A stretch of 9,478 nt of DNA. Origin: Rhodospirillales bacterium (GTDB lineage Bacteria > Pseudomonadota > Alphaproteobacteria > Rhodospirillales_A > Casp-alpha2). This document shows, one piece after another, positions 1-6,433 of the stretch. How positions within the stretch are numbered: the first letter of the stretch is position 1; each line of letters begins with the position of its first letter. The notes below the pieces were generated by a model. It saw only the letters and a program-made list of their open reading frames with translations. It was not told the origin of the DNA and did no database searches. Location of the stretch: NCBI GenBank assembly GCA_016763915.1, contig JAESSX010000163.1, positions 1 through 9,478 of the forward strand, in the 5' to 3' direction. Position numbers and translations under genes: made by a program.

Positions 1-77
1 CATCTGGGAAATGTCGGATTAAGTGACAATTATTATGTTCGGTCTGCCTAAAACGAATGGATTCTTGAGGGTACAAC

Positions 78-575
78 TTGAACAAAACAACAAACCTAAG
101 CATCGAAGACTATGCCAAGCTCGACCCGCACATCGTCATCGCTATCGAAGGTCGCGAGATTGCATTTTCTACTCCCAACCCGCAAACGGTTTGGCGTGCC
201 GAAACGATCAAGGTAAAGGAGCCCGTTACCATTGAATGGATTGGTAGCTTCAATAAAAGTGATACCCTTGTCGACGTCGGTGCCAATGTCGGTATGTACA
301 CCCTTATAGCCGCTGTGACTCGCGGTGTTCGAGTTTTCGCCTTTGAGCCAGAAGCGCAGAATTATTCACTTCTTATAAAGAACATTCTCCGGAACCAGCT
401 TTCTGACCTGGTTATCGCTTGGCCCCCATACAGACATTCCCGAAAAAGTAGCCGTTCTTCTTATATACTTGCCACAAACAGTCGAAAATTCAGACTTGGG
501 AACATCTATTTACGTTCCAAAACAAGAAGGATTTACCTGCAACGACAGCGAACATTATTCGGCGGAAGATTTTAA
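78..575 (+). pseudogene. FkbM-family SAM-dependent methyltransferase, N-terminal half only
   Basis: Start is TTG at 78, with GAGG at 67-70 seven bases upstream; the only upstream ATG in this frame (57) runs into a stop at once. Residues 1 to about 110 look like the N-terminal half of FkbM-type O-methyltransferases, which methylate sugars or polyketides. A KEPVTIEWI lead-in is followed by SAM motif I (LVDVGANVGMYTL) and the acidic-loop motif VFAFEPEAQNY, then ILRNQLSD. After about residue 110 the frame gives basic, low-quality sequence ending at a stop at 573-575, with no second half of the methyltransferase. From about 400 the +1 frame instead encodes the back half of a different enzyme (next entry). 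I read this as a broken gene joined to another by deletion or recombination, so the SAM fold is incomplete and probably inactive. The DNA is more AT-rich than the genes further right, which suggests a transferred surface-polysaccharide locus. Confidence 0.75.
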
Positions 576-714
576 CCTTTTTTATACCGCGCCTTATGTG
601 CCGAACACCGCCTTAGGTTTTTTCAAGACGCCTAATTCCTTTCATGGAGTCGAGCCCATATCAGGACCGAAGGTGCGGCGCGATCTGATCCAATATTCTA
701 TTAAACAGGTATAA
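400..714 (+). pseudogene. 2OG-Fe(II) dioxygenase-like C-terminal half (remnant)
   Basis: In the frame ending at the TAA at 712-714, coding quality starts near 412 with LGPHTDIPEKVAVLLIYLP. This resembles the iron-binding HxD strand of 2OG-Fe(II) (prolyl-4-hydroxylase-like) oxygenases; the HTD codons are 427-435. GTSIYVPK follows, then NTALGFFKTPNSFHGVEPI with a candidate distal His at 643-645. KVRRDLIQYSI then supplies an Arg (676-681) where the 2-oxoglutarate-binding Arg is expected. So the HxD...H...R order is kept, but everything before the HxD strand is missing and no start with a ribosome binding site is visible in this frame. Upstream DNA belongs to the FkbM-like gene in another frame. 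Such oxygenases often sit in glycan or natural-product loci. The family call rests on motif order and strand context, not on a search. Confidence 0.6.
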
Positions 715-789
715 CGCGTAAAAAAACTTCCCCGGATACTTTGATTTAGAAAAATTAAGGACTTTTAGCACTCACCCTAATGTCCGCTT

Positions 790-876
790 ATGGCTGAGGC
801 TGTTGAAAAACTCCGGCCAAACGCCATCAACCCGGACTTGGCAAAGATGATCTTGGATATTTTGTTTATGGCTTAA
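790..876 (+). CDS. Possible 28-residue peptide or gene remnant
   Basis: ATG at 790 opens a short frame closed by TAA at 874-876, with an in-frame stop upstream at 778. The peptide starts MAEAVEKLRPNAINPD and ends MILDILFMA, an amphipathic helix-like composition. No Shine-Dalgarno sequence is visible before the ATG. I do not recognise a family. It may be a scrap of a longer lost gene or chance, given the surrounding debris. Confidence 0.15.
   Translation: MAEAVEKLRPNAINPDLAKMILDILFMA
796..814. other. IS-terminus-like motif
   Basis: GAGGCTGTTGAAAAACTCC resembles the terminal inverted repeats of some DDE-transposase insertion sequences, whose complementary ends read GTTTTTCAACAGCC. Only one copy is seen, with no transposase and no partner end in the window. 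If real, it is a solo IS end or remnant. The resemblance is from memory and the motif is short, so chance is a real alternative. Confidence 0.2.
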
Positions 877-974
877 CCATACCCTTGGCTTATGCCCTTT
901 TATTTATTTGAGGATATTGTTAGCGGAAAATCACTGATGCCAATGATTCCCTCTTGTTTCAGGAGCTTAAAAAA

Positions 975-1241
975 ATGACTCATTTCCTTATCTCGGATAC
1001 CAATCCCGAGGGTTCCAGACTTGAGGATATTCTGCGGGTAATCCGCAATGATGTCCTGGCCAGGTGTACCAAAATCAACCAAGACCTCAGGCCCGAAGCG
1101 CAACAGGTTCTGCAAAACAACATCAAGATTCTGGATTTTTTAAGCCAGTCCATCGTTTTGGCCGAAGAATCCACGCATATTCTCGACAAGGCTTTCGGTC
1201 CCGGGTCCGAAGACGGGACGCCCAGAATTGGTACCGAATAA
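975..1241 (+). CDS. Small conserved-looking protein of unknown function (88 aa)
   Basis: I chose ATG 975 because AGGAG at 961-965 lies nine bases upstream; an in-frame TTG at 954 has no such support. The 88-residue product begins MTHFLISDTNPEGSRLEDIL and is charged and soluble, with no signal peptide or membrane segment. Residues ~14-75 are predicted by eye to be mostly helical (LEDILRVIRNDVLARCTKI, then PEAQQVLQNNIKILDFLSQS). A polar tail ends PRIGTE. There are no enzyme motifs, zinc ligands or HTH pattern that I can name; a single Cys lies near residue 29. It ends 86 bases before the ydcF-like start and may be transcribed alone or with it. Its sensible composition and ribosome binding site argue that it is a real gene; the function is unknown. 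Confidence 0.6.
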   Translation: MTHFLISDTNPEGSRLEDILRVIRNDVLARCTKINQDLRPEAQQVLQNNIKILDFLSQSIVLAEESTHILDKAFGPGSEDGTPRIGTE

Positions 1242-1278
1242 GGATATTTTTTAAACCTCCCAGTCATTGACGTCGACG

Positions 1279-1326
1279 GGCAACGGACTGCGTTGCCTGA
1301 AAGCGATCTTCGGGGTATCACCGAAG
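1279..1326 (+). promoter_or_regulatory. Two tandem 6-bp-stem hairpins in the ydcF-like leader
   Basis: GGCAAC (1279-1284) pairs perfectly with GTTGCC (1292-1297) over a 7-base loop. CTTCGG (1308-1313) pairs perfectly with CCGAAG (1321-1326) over another 7-base loop. The second stem ends one base before the ATG at 1328, and its loop holds much of the only G-rich stretch (1312-1315) that could serve as a ribosome binding site. No T run follows, so these are not classic terminators. They could modulate translation initiation of the downstream gene; the regulatory role is inferred from position only. Confidence 0.35.
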
Positions 1327-1327
1327 T

Positions 1328-2121
1328 ATGTTCTTCGCGCTGTCCAAGATTCTCTGGTTCCTGGTCAATCCGGCCAACCTGCTTCTGGTTTTCCTTACCT
1401 TAGGCGTTCTGTTGCTGTGGACCCGCTGGCGGCGTTTCGGCCGTTGGCTTGCCAGCTTTGCCACCCTGGTCTTTCTGTTTTTGGCGGTGGTGCCCGTGGG
1501 AAGATGGGGGTTAGGGGTTCTGGAAAACAGGTTTCCGCCCCTGACAAACCTGCCCCGGCGGGTGGACGGAATTATCGTCGCCGGGGCGTCGTTAATCCGG
1601 TAACCAGCAAAGACCGGGGGCAGTTGGCTATCAATGGCGCCGTCGAACGGGTCTATGAAATGGCCGTGCTGTCCAGGCGCTACCCTAAGGCAAGATTGGT
1701 GTTCAGCGGCGGTTCCGGAAGCCTGCTTTACCAGGAATACAAAGAGTCCCGGGCCGTTGCTCCATTGCTCGGGCAGCTCGGCATTGATCCGGGGCGGGTG
1801 ATTTACGAGGATCAATCGAGAAACACAGCCGAAAATGCGGTTTTCAGCTATCGCATCGTTCAGCCGAAAAAAGGCGAGACATGGTTACTCGTCACCTCGG
1901 CGTTTCACATGCCCCGAACCATCGGCAGTTTCCGGCAAGTGGGATGGGATGTGACGCCGTACCCGGTCGATTATTCTACCCGAAAGACCAGGACGCTTCC
2001 CGTCCAGTTCAATTTCGCCGGGGGGCTCAACTCCCTTGGCGGCACCGTTCATGAGTTCCTGGGGCTGTTGTTCTATTGGCTGGATGGTAAAACCGATGAA
2101 CTGTTTCCGGGACCCCGATAA
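1328..2121 (+). pseudogene. YdcF/SanA-family (DUF218) membrane protein, frameshifted
   Basis: ATG 1328 opens a frame with two hydrophobic segments (about residues 11-31 and 39-57) and then VDGIIVAG. This frame stops at 1601-1603. Homologous sequence continues one frame over to the TAA at 2119-2121: VNPVTSKDRGQLAINGAVER, LVFSGGSG, YEDQSRNTAENAVF and LLVTSAFHMPRTIGSF. These are hallmark DUF218 blocks, an inner-membrane-anchored, periplasm-facing fold tied to envelope integrity; its chemistry is not established. Adding one G to the GGGG run at 1583-1586 restores GIIVAGGVVNPVTS and a single protein of about 264 residues, normal for the family. Either a real inactivating frameshift or a homopolymer sequencing error explains it. 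Both halves otherwise look unmutated, which favours an error or a very recent event. Its stop overlaps the next start by one base (TAATG), so it belongs to the same operon. Confidence 0.8.
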
Positions 2122-3335
2122 TGAATACTACGAAGCCCGTTTCCAAAGTCGTTTTTTTCGCCGCTTTCCTGGGCTTAATGGCTGTGACGGCCCTTCGCCC
2201 GGCCATGGCGGCGGAGCCGGGGGCGCCTTTTTCCCAGTGGCTGGAGGAACTTCGCCGGGAAGCGGAGGCCACGGGCATTTCCGGTGATTTTCTTGATACC
2301 GCGCTGGCCGGTGTACGCCCCATCAAACGAGTCGTCGAACTGGACCGCCGGCAACCGGAATTCACCCTGACGTTCTGGCGCTATCTGAACAACGCCATCA
2401 ACGATAAACGGATCAGCCGGGGCAGGGAAATGTTGGCCCGTCACCGTGTTCTCCTGCGCAAAATCGCCGACCGGTACGGGGTTCAACCCCGGTTTATCGC
2501 CGCCTTTTGGGGGCTGGAGACAAATTACGGTAAGCATACGGGCGTTTTTCCGGTGATCGGCGCCGTCGCCACGCTGGCCCATGACGGACGGCGCAGCCGT
2601 TTTTTCCGGAGCCAGCTTCTGGCGGCGTTGACGATCATGAGCCGCGGCGACGTGGATTACCGGGTCAAGGGGTCATGGGCCGGGGCGATGGGGAACTTCC
2701 AGTTCATTCCCACCACCTACAAGGGCTTTGCCGTTGACGCCGACGGCGATGGAAAGCGCGACATGTGGAACAGCTTTCCCGACATGTTCGCATCCGCCGC
2801 CAACTACCTCGCCCGGTCCGGCTGGCGGCGCGGCTGGACCTGGGGCCGTGAAATCCGCTTGCCGAAGGGGTTCAACCTGGACCTGACCGGGCTCAATATC
2901 CGAAAATCCATATCCCGTTGGCGGACGCTGGGGGTCAGGCGCATGGACGGTTACGCCTTGGCCGAGAGCCAGGCCGAGGCGTCGGTCGTGCTGCCGGCGG
3001 GCAACAATGGTCCGGCGTTCCTGGTGTACAAGAATTACCGAACCATTCTGACCTGGAACCGTTCAATCCTCTATGCCATTGCCATCGGCCATCTGGCCGA
3101 CCGGCTGGCCGGCGGGCCGCCGTTTAAAAGCAAACGCCCGGCCCGGGAGGTGCGGCTATCGCGCAACGATATCAAGGATATGCAACGCCTGTTGTCGGCC
3201 CGGGGGTTCGATACCGGAGGATCGGACGGCGTCGTCGGCCCGATTACCCGTCTCGCCATCAAGGCTTATCAGAAAAAATCGTTGTTGCCGGCCGGCGGTT
3301 ACCCGACCCTGGGGCTTCTGGAAAGGCTGCGTTAA
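2121..3335 (+). CDS. mltB: Lytic murein transglycosylase, MltB family, with C-terminal peptidoglycan-binding domain
   Basis: This 404-residue periplasmic enzyme should cleave the MurNAc-GlcNAc bond of peptidoglycan to give 1,6-anhydro ends. ATG 2121 overlaps the upstream stop, with GGGA at 2109-2112 eight bases before it. A Sec signal peptide (about 1-30) ends AMA|A; there is no lipobox, so unlike E. coli MltB it is probably soluble. The catalytic domain (SLT_2 type, about 35-335) shows FWGLETNYG, with E133 as the presumed catalytic acid, then GAMGNFQFIPTTY (188-200) and a NYLARSGW block (228-235). Residues ~345-404 form a PG_binding_1 domain (QRLLSARGF...DGVVGPITRLAIKAYQ). Domain order matches the alphaproteobacterial MltB-like type. 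It is probably co-transcribed with the ydcF-like gene and is followed by a clear terminator. Confidence 0.93.
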   Translation: MNTTKPVSKVVFFAAFLGLMAVTALRPAMAAEPGAPFSQWLEELRREAEATGISGDFLDTALAGVRPIKRVVELDRRQPEFTLTFWRYLNNAINDKRISRGREMLARHRVLLRKIADRYGVQPRFIAAFWGLETNYGKHTGVFPVIGAVATLAHDGRRSRFFRSQLLAALTIMSRGDVDYRVKGSWAGAMGNFQFIPTTYKGFAVDADGDGKRDMWNSFPDMFASAANYLARSGWRRGWTWGREIRLPKGFNLDLTGLNIRKSISRWRTLGVRRMDGYALAESQAEASVVLPAGNNGPAFLVYKNYRTILTWNRSILYAIAIGHLADRLAGGPPFKSKRPAREVRLSRNDIKDMQRLLSARGFDTGGSDGVVGPITRLAIKAYQKKSLLPAGGYPTLGLLERLR

Positions 3336-3340
3336 AGGCC

Positions 3341-3379
3341 CCGGAGAGGTCGCCGCCTATAGGCTCCGGATATTTTTTT
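3341..3379 (+). terminator. Rho-independent terminator after the lytic transglycosylase gene
   Basis: CCGGAG (3341-3346) pairs with CTCCGG (3364-3369) across a 17-base loop that can itself form small pairs. Seven Ts follow at 3373-3379. It starts five bases after the stop codon. It should end the ydcF-like/transglycosylase transcript and separate it from rlpA. Confidence 0.75.
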
Positions 3380-3397
3380 AACACAAAATAACGTGAA

Positions 3398-3426
3398 TTG
3401 CGTTTCCAACTAATACAAGATATTGA
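3398..3426 (+). promoter_or_regulatory. Weak candidate sigma-70 promoter for rlpA
   Basis: TTGCGT (3398-3403), a 17-base spacer, then TATTGA (3421-3426) in an AT-rich stretch just after the terminator and 36 bases before the rlpA start. The -10 match is poor (three of six). The strongest argument is position: a terminator immediately upstream means rlpA needs its own promoter here or nearby. Confidence 0.25.
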
Positions 3427-3462
3427 TTGATTTATGGGCCGGTTATTCATGTGGGGATCAAG

Positions 3463-4455
3463 ATGAGAAACGCTCAGACTGGGATACGGTGGGCTTTCCT
3501 GGTCCTGTTTATGGTCGTTCTTTCGGCCTGTGCCGAGACCCAATTCCTTATCTCCACGTCCAAACGGGTGACCACCTCCGCCGAGGAAGCTTCGCCGCCG
3601 CGCTACAAAGTGGGTGATCCGTATCAAATTCAGGGGGCCTGGTATTATCCGGCCGAGGATTTCGAACACGATGAAACCGGTATCGCCTCGTGGTATGGAG
3701 CCCAGTTTCATGGCCGGCGCACGGCGAACGGTGAAATCTATGACATGAACGCCTTGACGGCGGCGCACCGGACCCTGCCGATGCCGAGTTATGTGCGTGT
3801 AACCAATATGGAAAACGGCCGCAGCCTGATCCTCAAGGTCAATGACCGGGGACCGTTCGCCCGCAACCGCGTTATCGACATCTCGCGCCGGGGCGCGCAA
3901 CTGCTCGGGTTTCAAAAAGCCGGCACCGCCCGGGTGCGGGTTCAGATCATGGCCGACAAAAGCCGCGCCCTGGCCGCCCGCATCAAGGGGCGCACCCAAT
4001 TGGCCCAGATCGGCACGCCTATTACCGTGGACCGGCTGCCGAAGCCCGACGTCAAAACCGAATCCCTGGCCCTGCCGCCCGGTGGGCAGGCCGCCGCAGG
4101 TCAAGGTCAGCCGCAAACCCAGGCGCCTCCCTCTCCGGCAGCCGCGGTGCCGCGCCGGGTGGCGACAAATACCCTTCGGTTTCCGACCGGCGACTCCAAT
4201 GTGGTCACCATGCAGACGGTCCGCAAAACAAACCTGTTCATCCAGGCCGGTGCCTTCAGCCGCTTCGATAACGCCAACCGGGTCCGGGCCCGGCTGACGG
4301 CGGCCGGGCCGGTCAAAATTTCATCGGTTCTGGTCAATGGACGCGACCTGTTCCGGGTTCGCGTCGGCCCGTTGAGCAACGTCGCCGAAGCCGACCGGAT
4401 ACTGGATTCGGTGATCCGGGCCGGTTACCAGAACGCGCGGATCATTATTGAATAA
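3463..4455 (+). CDS. rlpA: Septal-ring lytic transglycosylase lipoprotein RlpA (DPBB + SPOR)
   Basis: ATG 3463 is chosen because GGGG at 3453-3456 sits six bases upstream and the product then starts with a compact lipoprotein signal. That signal has basic residues, a hydrophobic core and lipobox LSAC, with lipidated C23. GTG 3451 is a possible alternative. The mature outer-membrane lipoprotein has a double-psi beta-barrel domain (about 73-163: GIASWYGAQFHGRRTANGE...ILKVNDRGPF). E91, H102 and D128 match the spacing (11 and 26) of the catalytic E120/H131/D157 of Pseudomonas aeruginosa RlpA. A Pro/Gln/Ala-rich linker (about 200-232) leads to a SPOR domain (about 255-330: NLFIQAGAFSRFDNANRV...YFRVRVGPL-like). 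By family knowledge, SPOR binds glycan stripped of stem peptides at division sites and RlpA cuts such strands. With all three catalytic residues present it is probably an active enzyme rather than a purely structural homologue. Confidence 0.93.
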   Translation: MRNAQTGIRWAFLVLFMVVLSACAETQFLISTSKRVTTSAEEASPPRYKVGDPYQIQGAWYYPAEDFEHDETGIASWYGAQFHGRRTANGEIYDMNALTAAHRTLPMPSYVRVTNMENGRSLILKVNDRGPFARNRVIDISRRGAQLLGFQKAGTARVRVQIMADKSRALAARIKGRTQLAQIGTPITVDRLPKPDVKTESLALPPGGQAAAGQGQPQTQAPPSPAAAVPRRVATNTLRFPTGDSNVVTMQTVRKTNLFIQAGAFSRFDNANRVRARLTAAGPVKISSVLVNGRDLFRVRVGPLSNVAEADRILDSVIRAGYQNARIIIE

Positions 4456-4571
4456 CGCCGTCCGGGGAAGCGCCCCAGGGAAAAAGTGAGTCCGTATGGT
4501 CCCTGTCTTGCTGTCGTCACAATCCGGTGTTACCAACGCGATACGATGCCGTAAACCGGGAATAACTTGAA

Positions 4572-5765
4572 ATGCTGATGACGATCCGCCCAAACGCCAA
4601 AAAACACCGTTCCGGTTTATTGCCACAGCCTGCGTTCCTGTGGCTGGTGTTCTGGATGGCGGCAATGGCCTTTCCGGCGGGCGCGGTAACGACCATTGCC
4701 GATCACGCCATTCTGCTGGACATGACGACGGGCCGGGTCCTGTTCGAGAAAAATGCCGACGCACAAATGCCGCCGGCGTCCATGAGCAAGATGATGACGG
4801 TATATATGCTGTTCGAGCGGCTCCGGGACGGCAGCCTGACCAAGGACGACACCTTCACCGTCAGCGTAAACGCCTGGCGCAAGGGCGGGGCGAAAAGCGG
4901 CAGTTCAACCATGTTCCTGGAACCGGGGAAACGGGTCCGGGTGGAAGATCTGATCCGCGGCATCGTCGTGCAGTCCGGCAACGATGCCTGCATCGTCGTT
5001 GCCGAAGGCCTGGCCAGCAACGAGGCGGCATTTGCCGAGGAAATGACCGCGCGGGGCCGGGAATTGGGCATGAAAAATTCCGTCTTCAAGAACGCCACCG
5101 GCTGGCCGGCCCCGGGACATTTATCGACGGCCCGGGATATGGCGTTGCTGGCCGAGCGGACGATCCGGGATTTTCCCGAATATTATTCCTATTACAGCGA
5201 AAAGGAATTCACCTACAACGCCATCCGCCAGACCAACCGCAACCCGCTTCTGTACCGCAACGTCTCGGCCGATGGGCTGAAGACCGGGCATACCCTGGAA
5301 TCCGGTTACGGTTTGACCGCGTCGGCCACCAAGGGGGATCGCCGCCTGATTCTGGTCGTCAACGGCCTGCCGTCGAAAAAAACGCGCAGAACGGAGCCCG
5401 AACGCCTGTTCGCCTGGGGATTCCGGGAATTCAACAACTACAAACTGTTCGGCGCCGGTGAAAAAGTCACCGATGCCGATGTCTGGCTCGGACAACAAGC
5501 CTCGGTGCCGTTGGTGATCGAGACGCAAATGCTGCTGACCCTGCCCCGCAAGGCGCGGCGCAAGATGAAGGTCAGCATTTCTTTCCAAAGCCCTGTCCCG
5601 GCCCCCGTTTCCAAGGGCGACCGGGTGGCGACGCTGGTGGTTACGGTACCGGGAGAGGATCCCGTCGAAGTTCCCCTTGTCGCCGGCAACGACGTTCCGC
5701 GGCTCGGCCTGATAGGCCGTTTGGCGACCGCCGTGAAGTCCATCATCTGGGGCGATTCCCGGTGA
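4572..5765 (+). CDS. dacC: D-alanyl-D-alanine carboxypeptidase, PBP5/6 type
   Basis: This serine DD-carboxypeptidase (peptidase family S11) removes the terminal D-Ala from peptidoglycan stem pentapeptides in the periplasm. All active-site motifs are present: SxxK as S70-M-S-K73 (PASMSKMMT), SGN at 135-137, and KTG at 237-239 (DGLKTGHT). A signal peptide covers about residues 1-38 (WLVFWMAAMAFPAGA). A C-terminal beta-rich PBP5_C domain (about 287-378) is followed by an amphipathic tail (about 379-397, IGRLATAVKSIIWG) like the PBP5 membrane anchor. The 397-residue length is normal. ATG 4572 has GGGA ten bases upstream; a second in-frame ATG lies two codons later. The 116-base gap after rlpA shows no convincing terminator, so read-through is possible. 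Its end overlaps tmk by four bases. The symbol follows the family name; which dac paralogue this is cannot be told from sequence alone. Confidence 0.93.
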   Translation: MLMTIRPNAKKHRSGLLPQPAFLWLVFWMAAMAFPAGAVTTIADHAILLDMTTGRVLFEKNADAQMPPASMSKMMTVYMLFERLRDGSLTKDDTFTVSVNAWRKGGAKSGSSTMFLEPGKRVRVEDLIRGIVVQSGNDACIVVAEGLASNEAAFAEEMTARGRELGMKNSVFKNATGWPAPGHLSTARDMALLAERTIRDFPEYYSYYSEKEFTYNAIRQTNRNPLLYRNVSADGLKTGHTLESGYGLTASATKGDRRLILVVNGLPSKKTRRTEPERLFAWGFREFNNYKLFGAGEKVTDADVWLGQQASVPLVIETQMLLTLPRKARRKMKVSISFQSPVPAPVSKGDRVATLVVTVPGEDPVEVPLVAGNDVPRLGLIGRLATAVKSIIWGDSR

Positions 5766-6433
5766 GCCGGGGGGCTGGTCCGCAATCCACGGCCAAGTTC
5801 ATCACCCTGGAAGGCGGGGAAGGGGCCGGCAAATCGACCCAAATCCGTCTCTTGGCCGACGCCCTCAAAAACGCCGGACTGGACCCTGTGATAACACGCG
5901 AGCCCGGCGGCGCGCCGGCGGCTGAAATCATTCGCGGCCTTCTGGTCGAAGGCGCCGTCGACCGCTGGCAGCCGATGACCGAAGCCCTGCTTCATTTCGC
6001 GGCCCGTCTGGAACATGTCCAAGCGACCGTTTTTCCGGCCCTGACGGCCGGCCGATGGGTGGTTTCGGACCGTTTTTCCGATTCCACCGTGGCCTATCAG
6101 GGGTATGGGCATGATCTGGGCCAGGCCGACATGGTGCGGCTGCATAGTCTGGTGCTCGGTGATTTTCAGCCCGATCTGACGATAATCCTCGATATTCCGG
6201 TTGCCGAGGGGCTGGCCCGCGCGGGCCATCACGAATCCGCCGAAGGCGCCGGGGAAGACCGCTACGAGCGCATGGACCCTGATTTTCACCGGCGGCTGCG
6301 GGACGGATTTCTCGATGTCGCGCGGCGCAACCCCGAACGCTGCGCCGTCATCGATGCGGCCCAGTCCCCGCAACAGGTCCACCAGGCCATCTTGAGCCTT
6401 GTCGAGCACCGTCTCGGCACCGTGCTGCCATGA
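5762..6433 (+). CDS. tmk: Thymidylate kinase
   Basis: It phosphorylates dTMP to dTDP with ATP in the cytoplasm, an essential step to dTTP. The 223-residue protein has the P-loop GGEGAGKST (18-26), the TREPGG motif (45-50) and DRFSDSTVAYQGYG (103-116), where DR is the family signature. A long LID segment (about 153-172, with DRYERMD) carries basic residues, as in type II bacterial enzymes that place them in the LID rather than the P-loop. The start is GTG 5762, inside the stop of the carboxypeptidase gene (GTGA), with GGGG at 5749-5752; no better start exists upstream without deep overlap. The stop overlaps holB by ATGA, so dacC-tmk-holB should be translated in a coupled way. Confidence 0.95.
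   Translation: MSRGAGPQSTAKFITLEGGEGAGKSTQIRLLADALKNAGLDPVITREPGGAPAAEIIRGLLVEGAVDRWQPMTEALLHFAARLEHVQATVFPALTAGRWVVSDRFSDSTVAYQGYGHDLGQADMVRLHSLVLGDFQPDLTIILDIPVAEGLARAGHHESAEGAGEDRYERMDPDFHRRLRDGFLDVARRNPERCAVIDAAQSPQQVHQAILSLVEHRLGTVLP

Larger units (their letters stand above)
715..974. other. AT-rich gap without a convincing gene
   Basis: These 260 bases separate the broken FkbM/dioxygenase remnant from the small gene at 975. They are AT-rich, with many stops in all frames. The only contents I can point to are a 28-codon ORF (790-876) and, inside it, an IS-end-like motif (796-814). I see no clear promoter, terminator or RNA gene. Together with the truncated genes to the left it looks like eroded accessory DNA. 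Confidence 0.5.

Noticed and set aside
23..235. Plus-strand 70-codon frame overlapping the FkbM-like start
   Set aside because: It lies out of frame over the clear methyltransferase N-terminus and gives an Arg/His-rich product with no domain.
608..626. Stretch GTTTTTTCAAGACGCC as the partner of the IS-end-like motif at 796-814
   Set aside because: The match needs several shifts and mismatches, and the stretch is explained as coding sequence (GFFKTP) of the oxygenase remnant.
3259..4116. Minus-strand open frame of about 285 codons opposite rlpA
   Set aside because: Overlaps rlpA, the terminator and the transglycosylase end; composition is a GC-bias shadow.
4456..4571. Possible terminator (GGGG...CCCC near 4464-4480) and promoter (TTGCTG/TACCAA) between rlpA and dacC
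   Set aside because: The stem is only about four pairs with no T run, and the -10 box matches three of six positions; neither is better than chance.
5438..6409. Minus-strand open frame of about 320 codons opposite dacC/tmk
   Set aside because: Antisense to two motif-complete genes and crosses their boundary; no family motifs or ribosome binding site.
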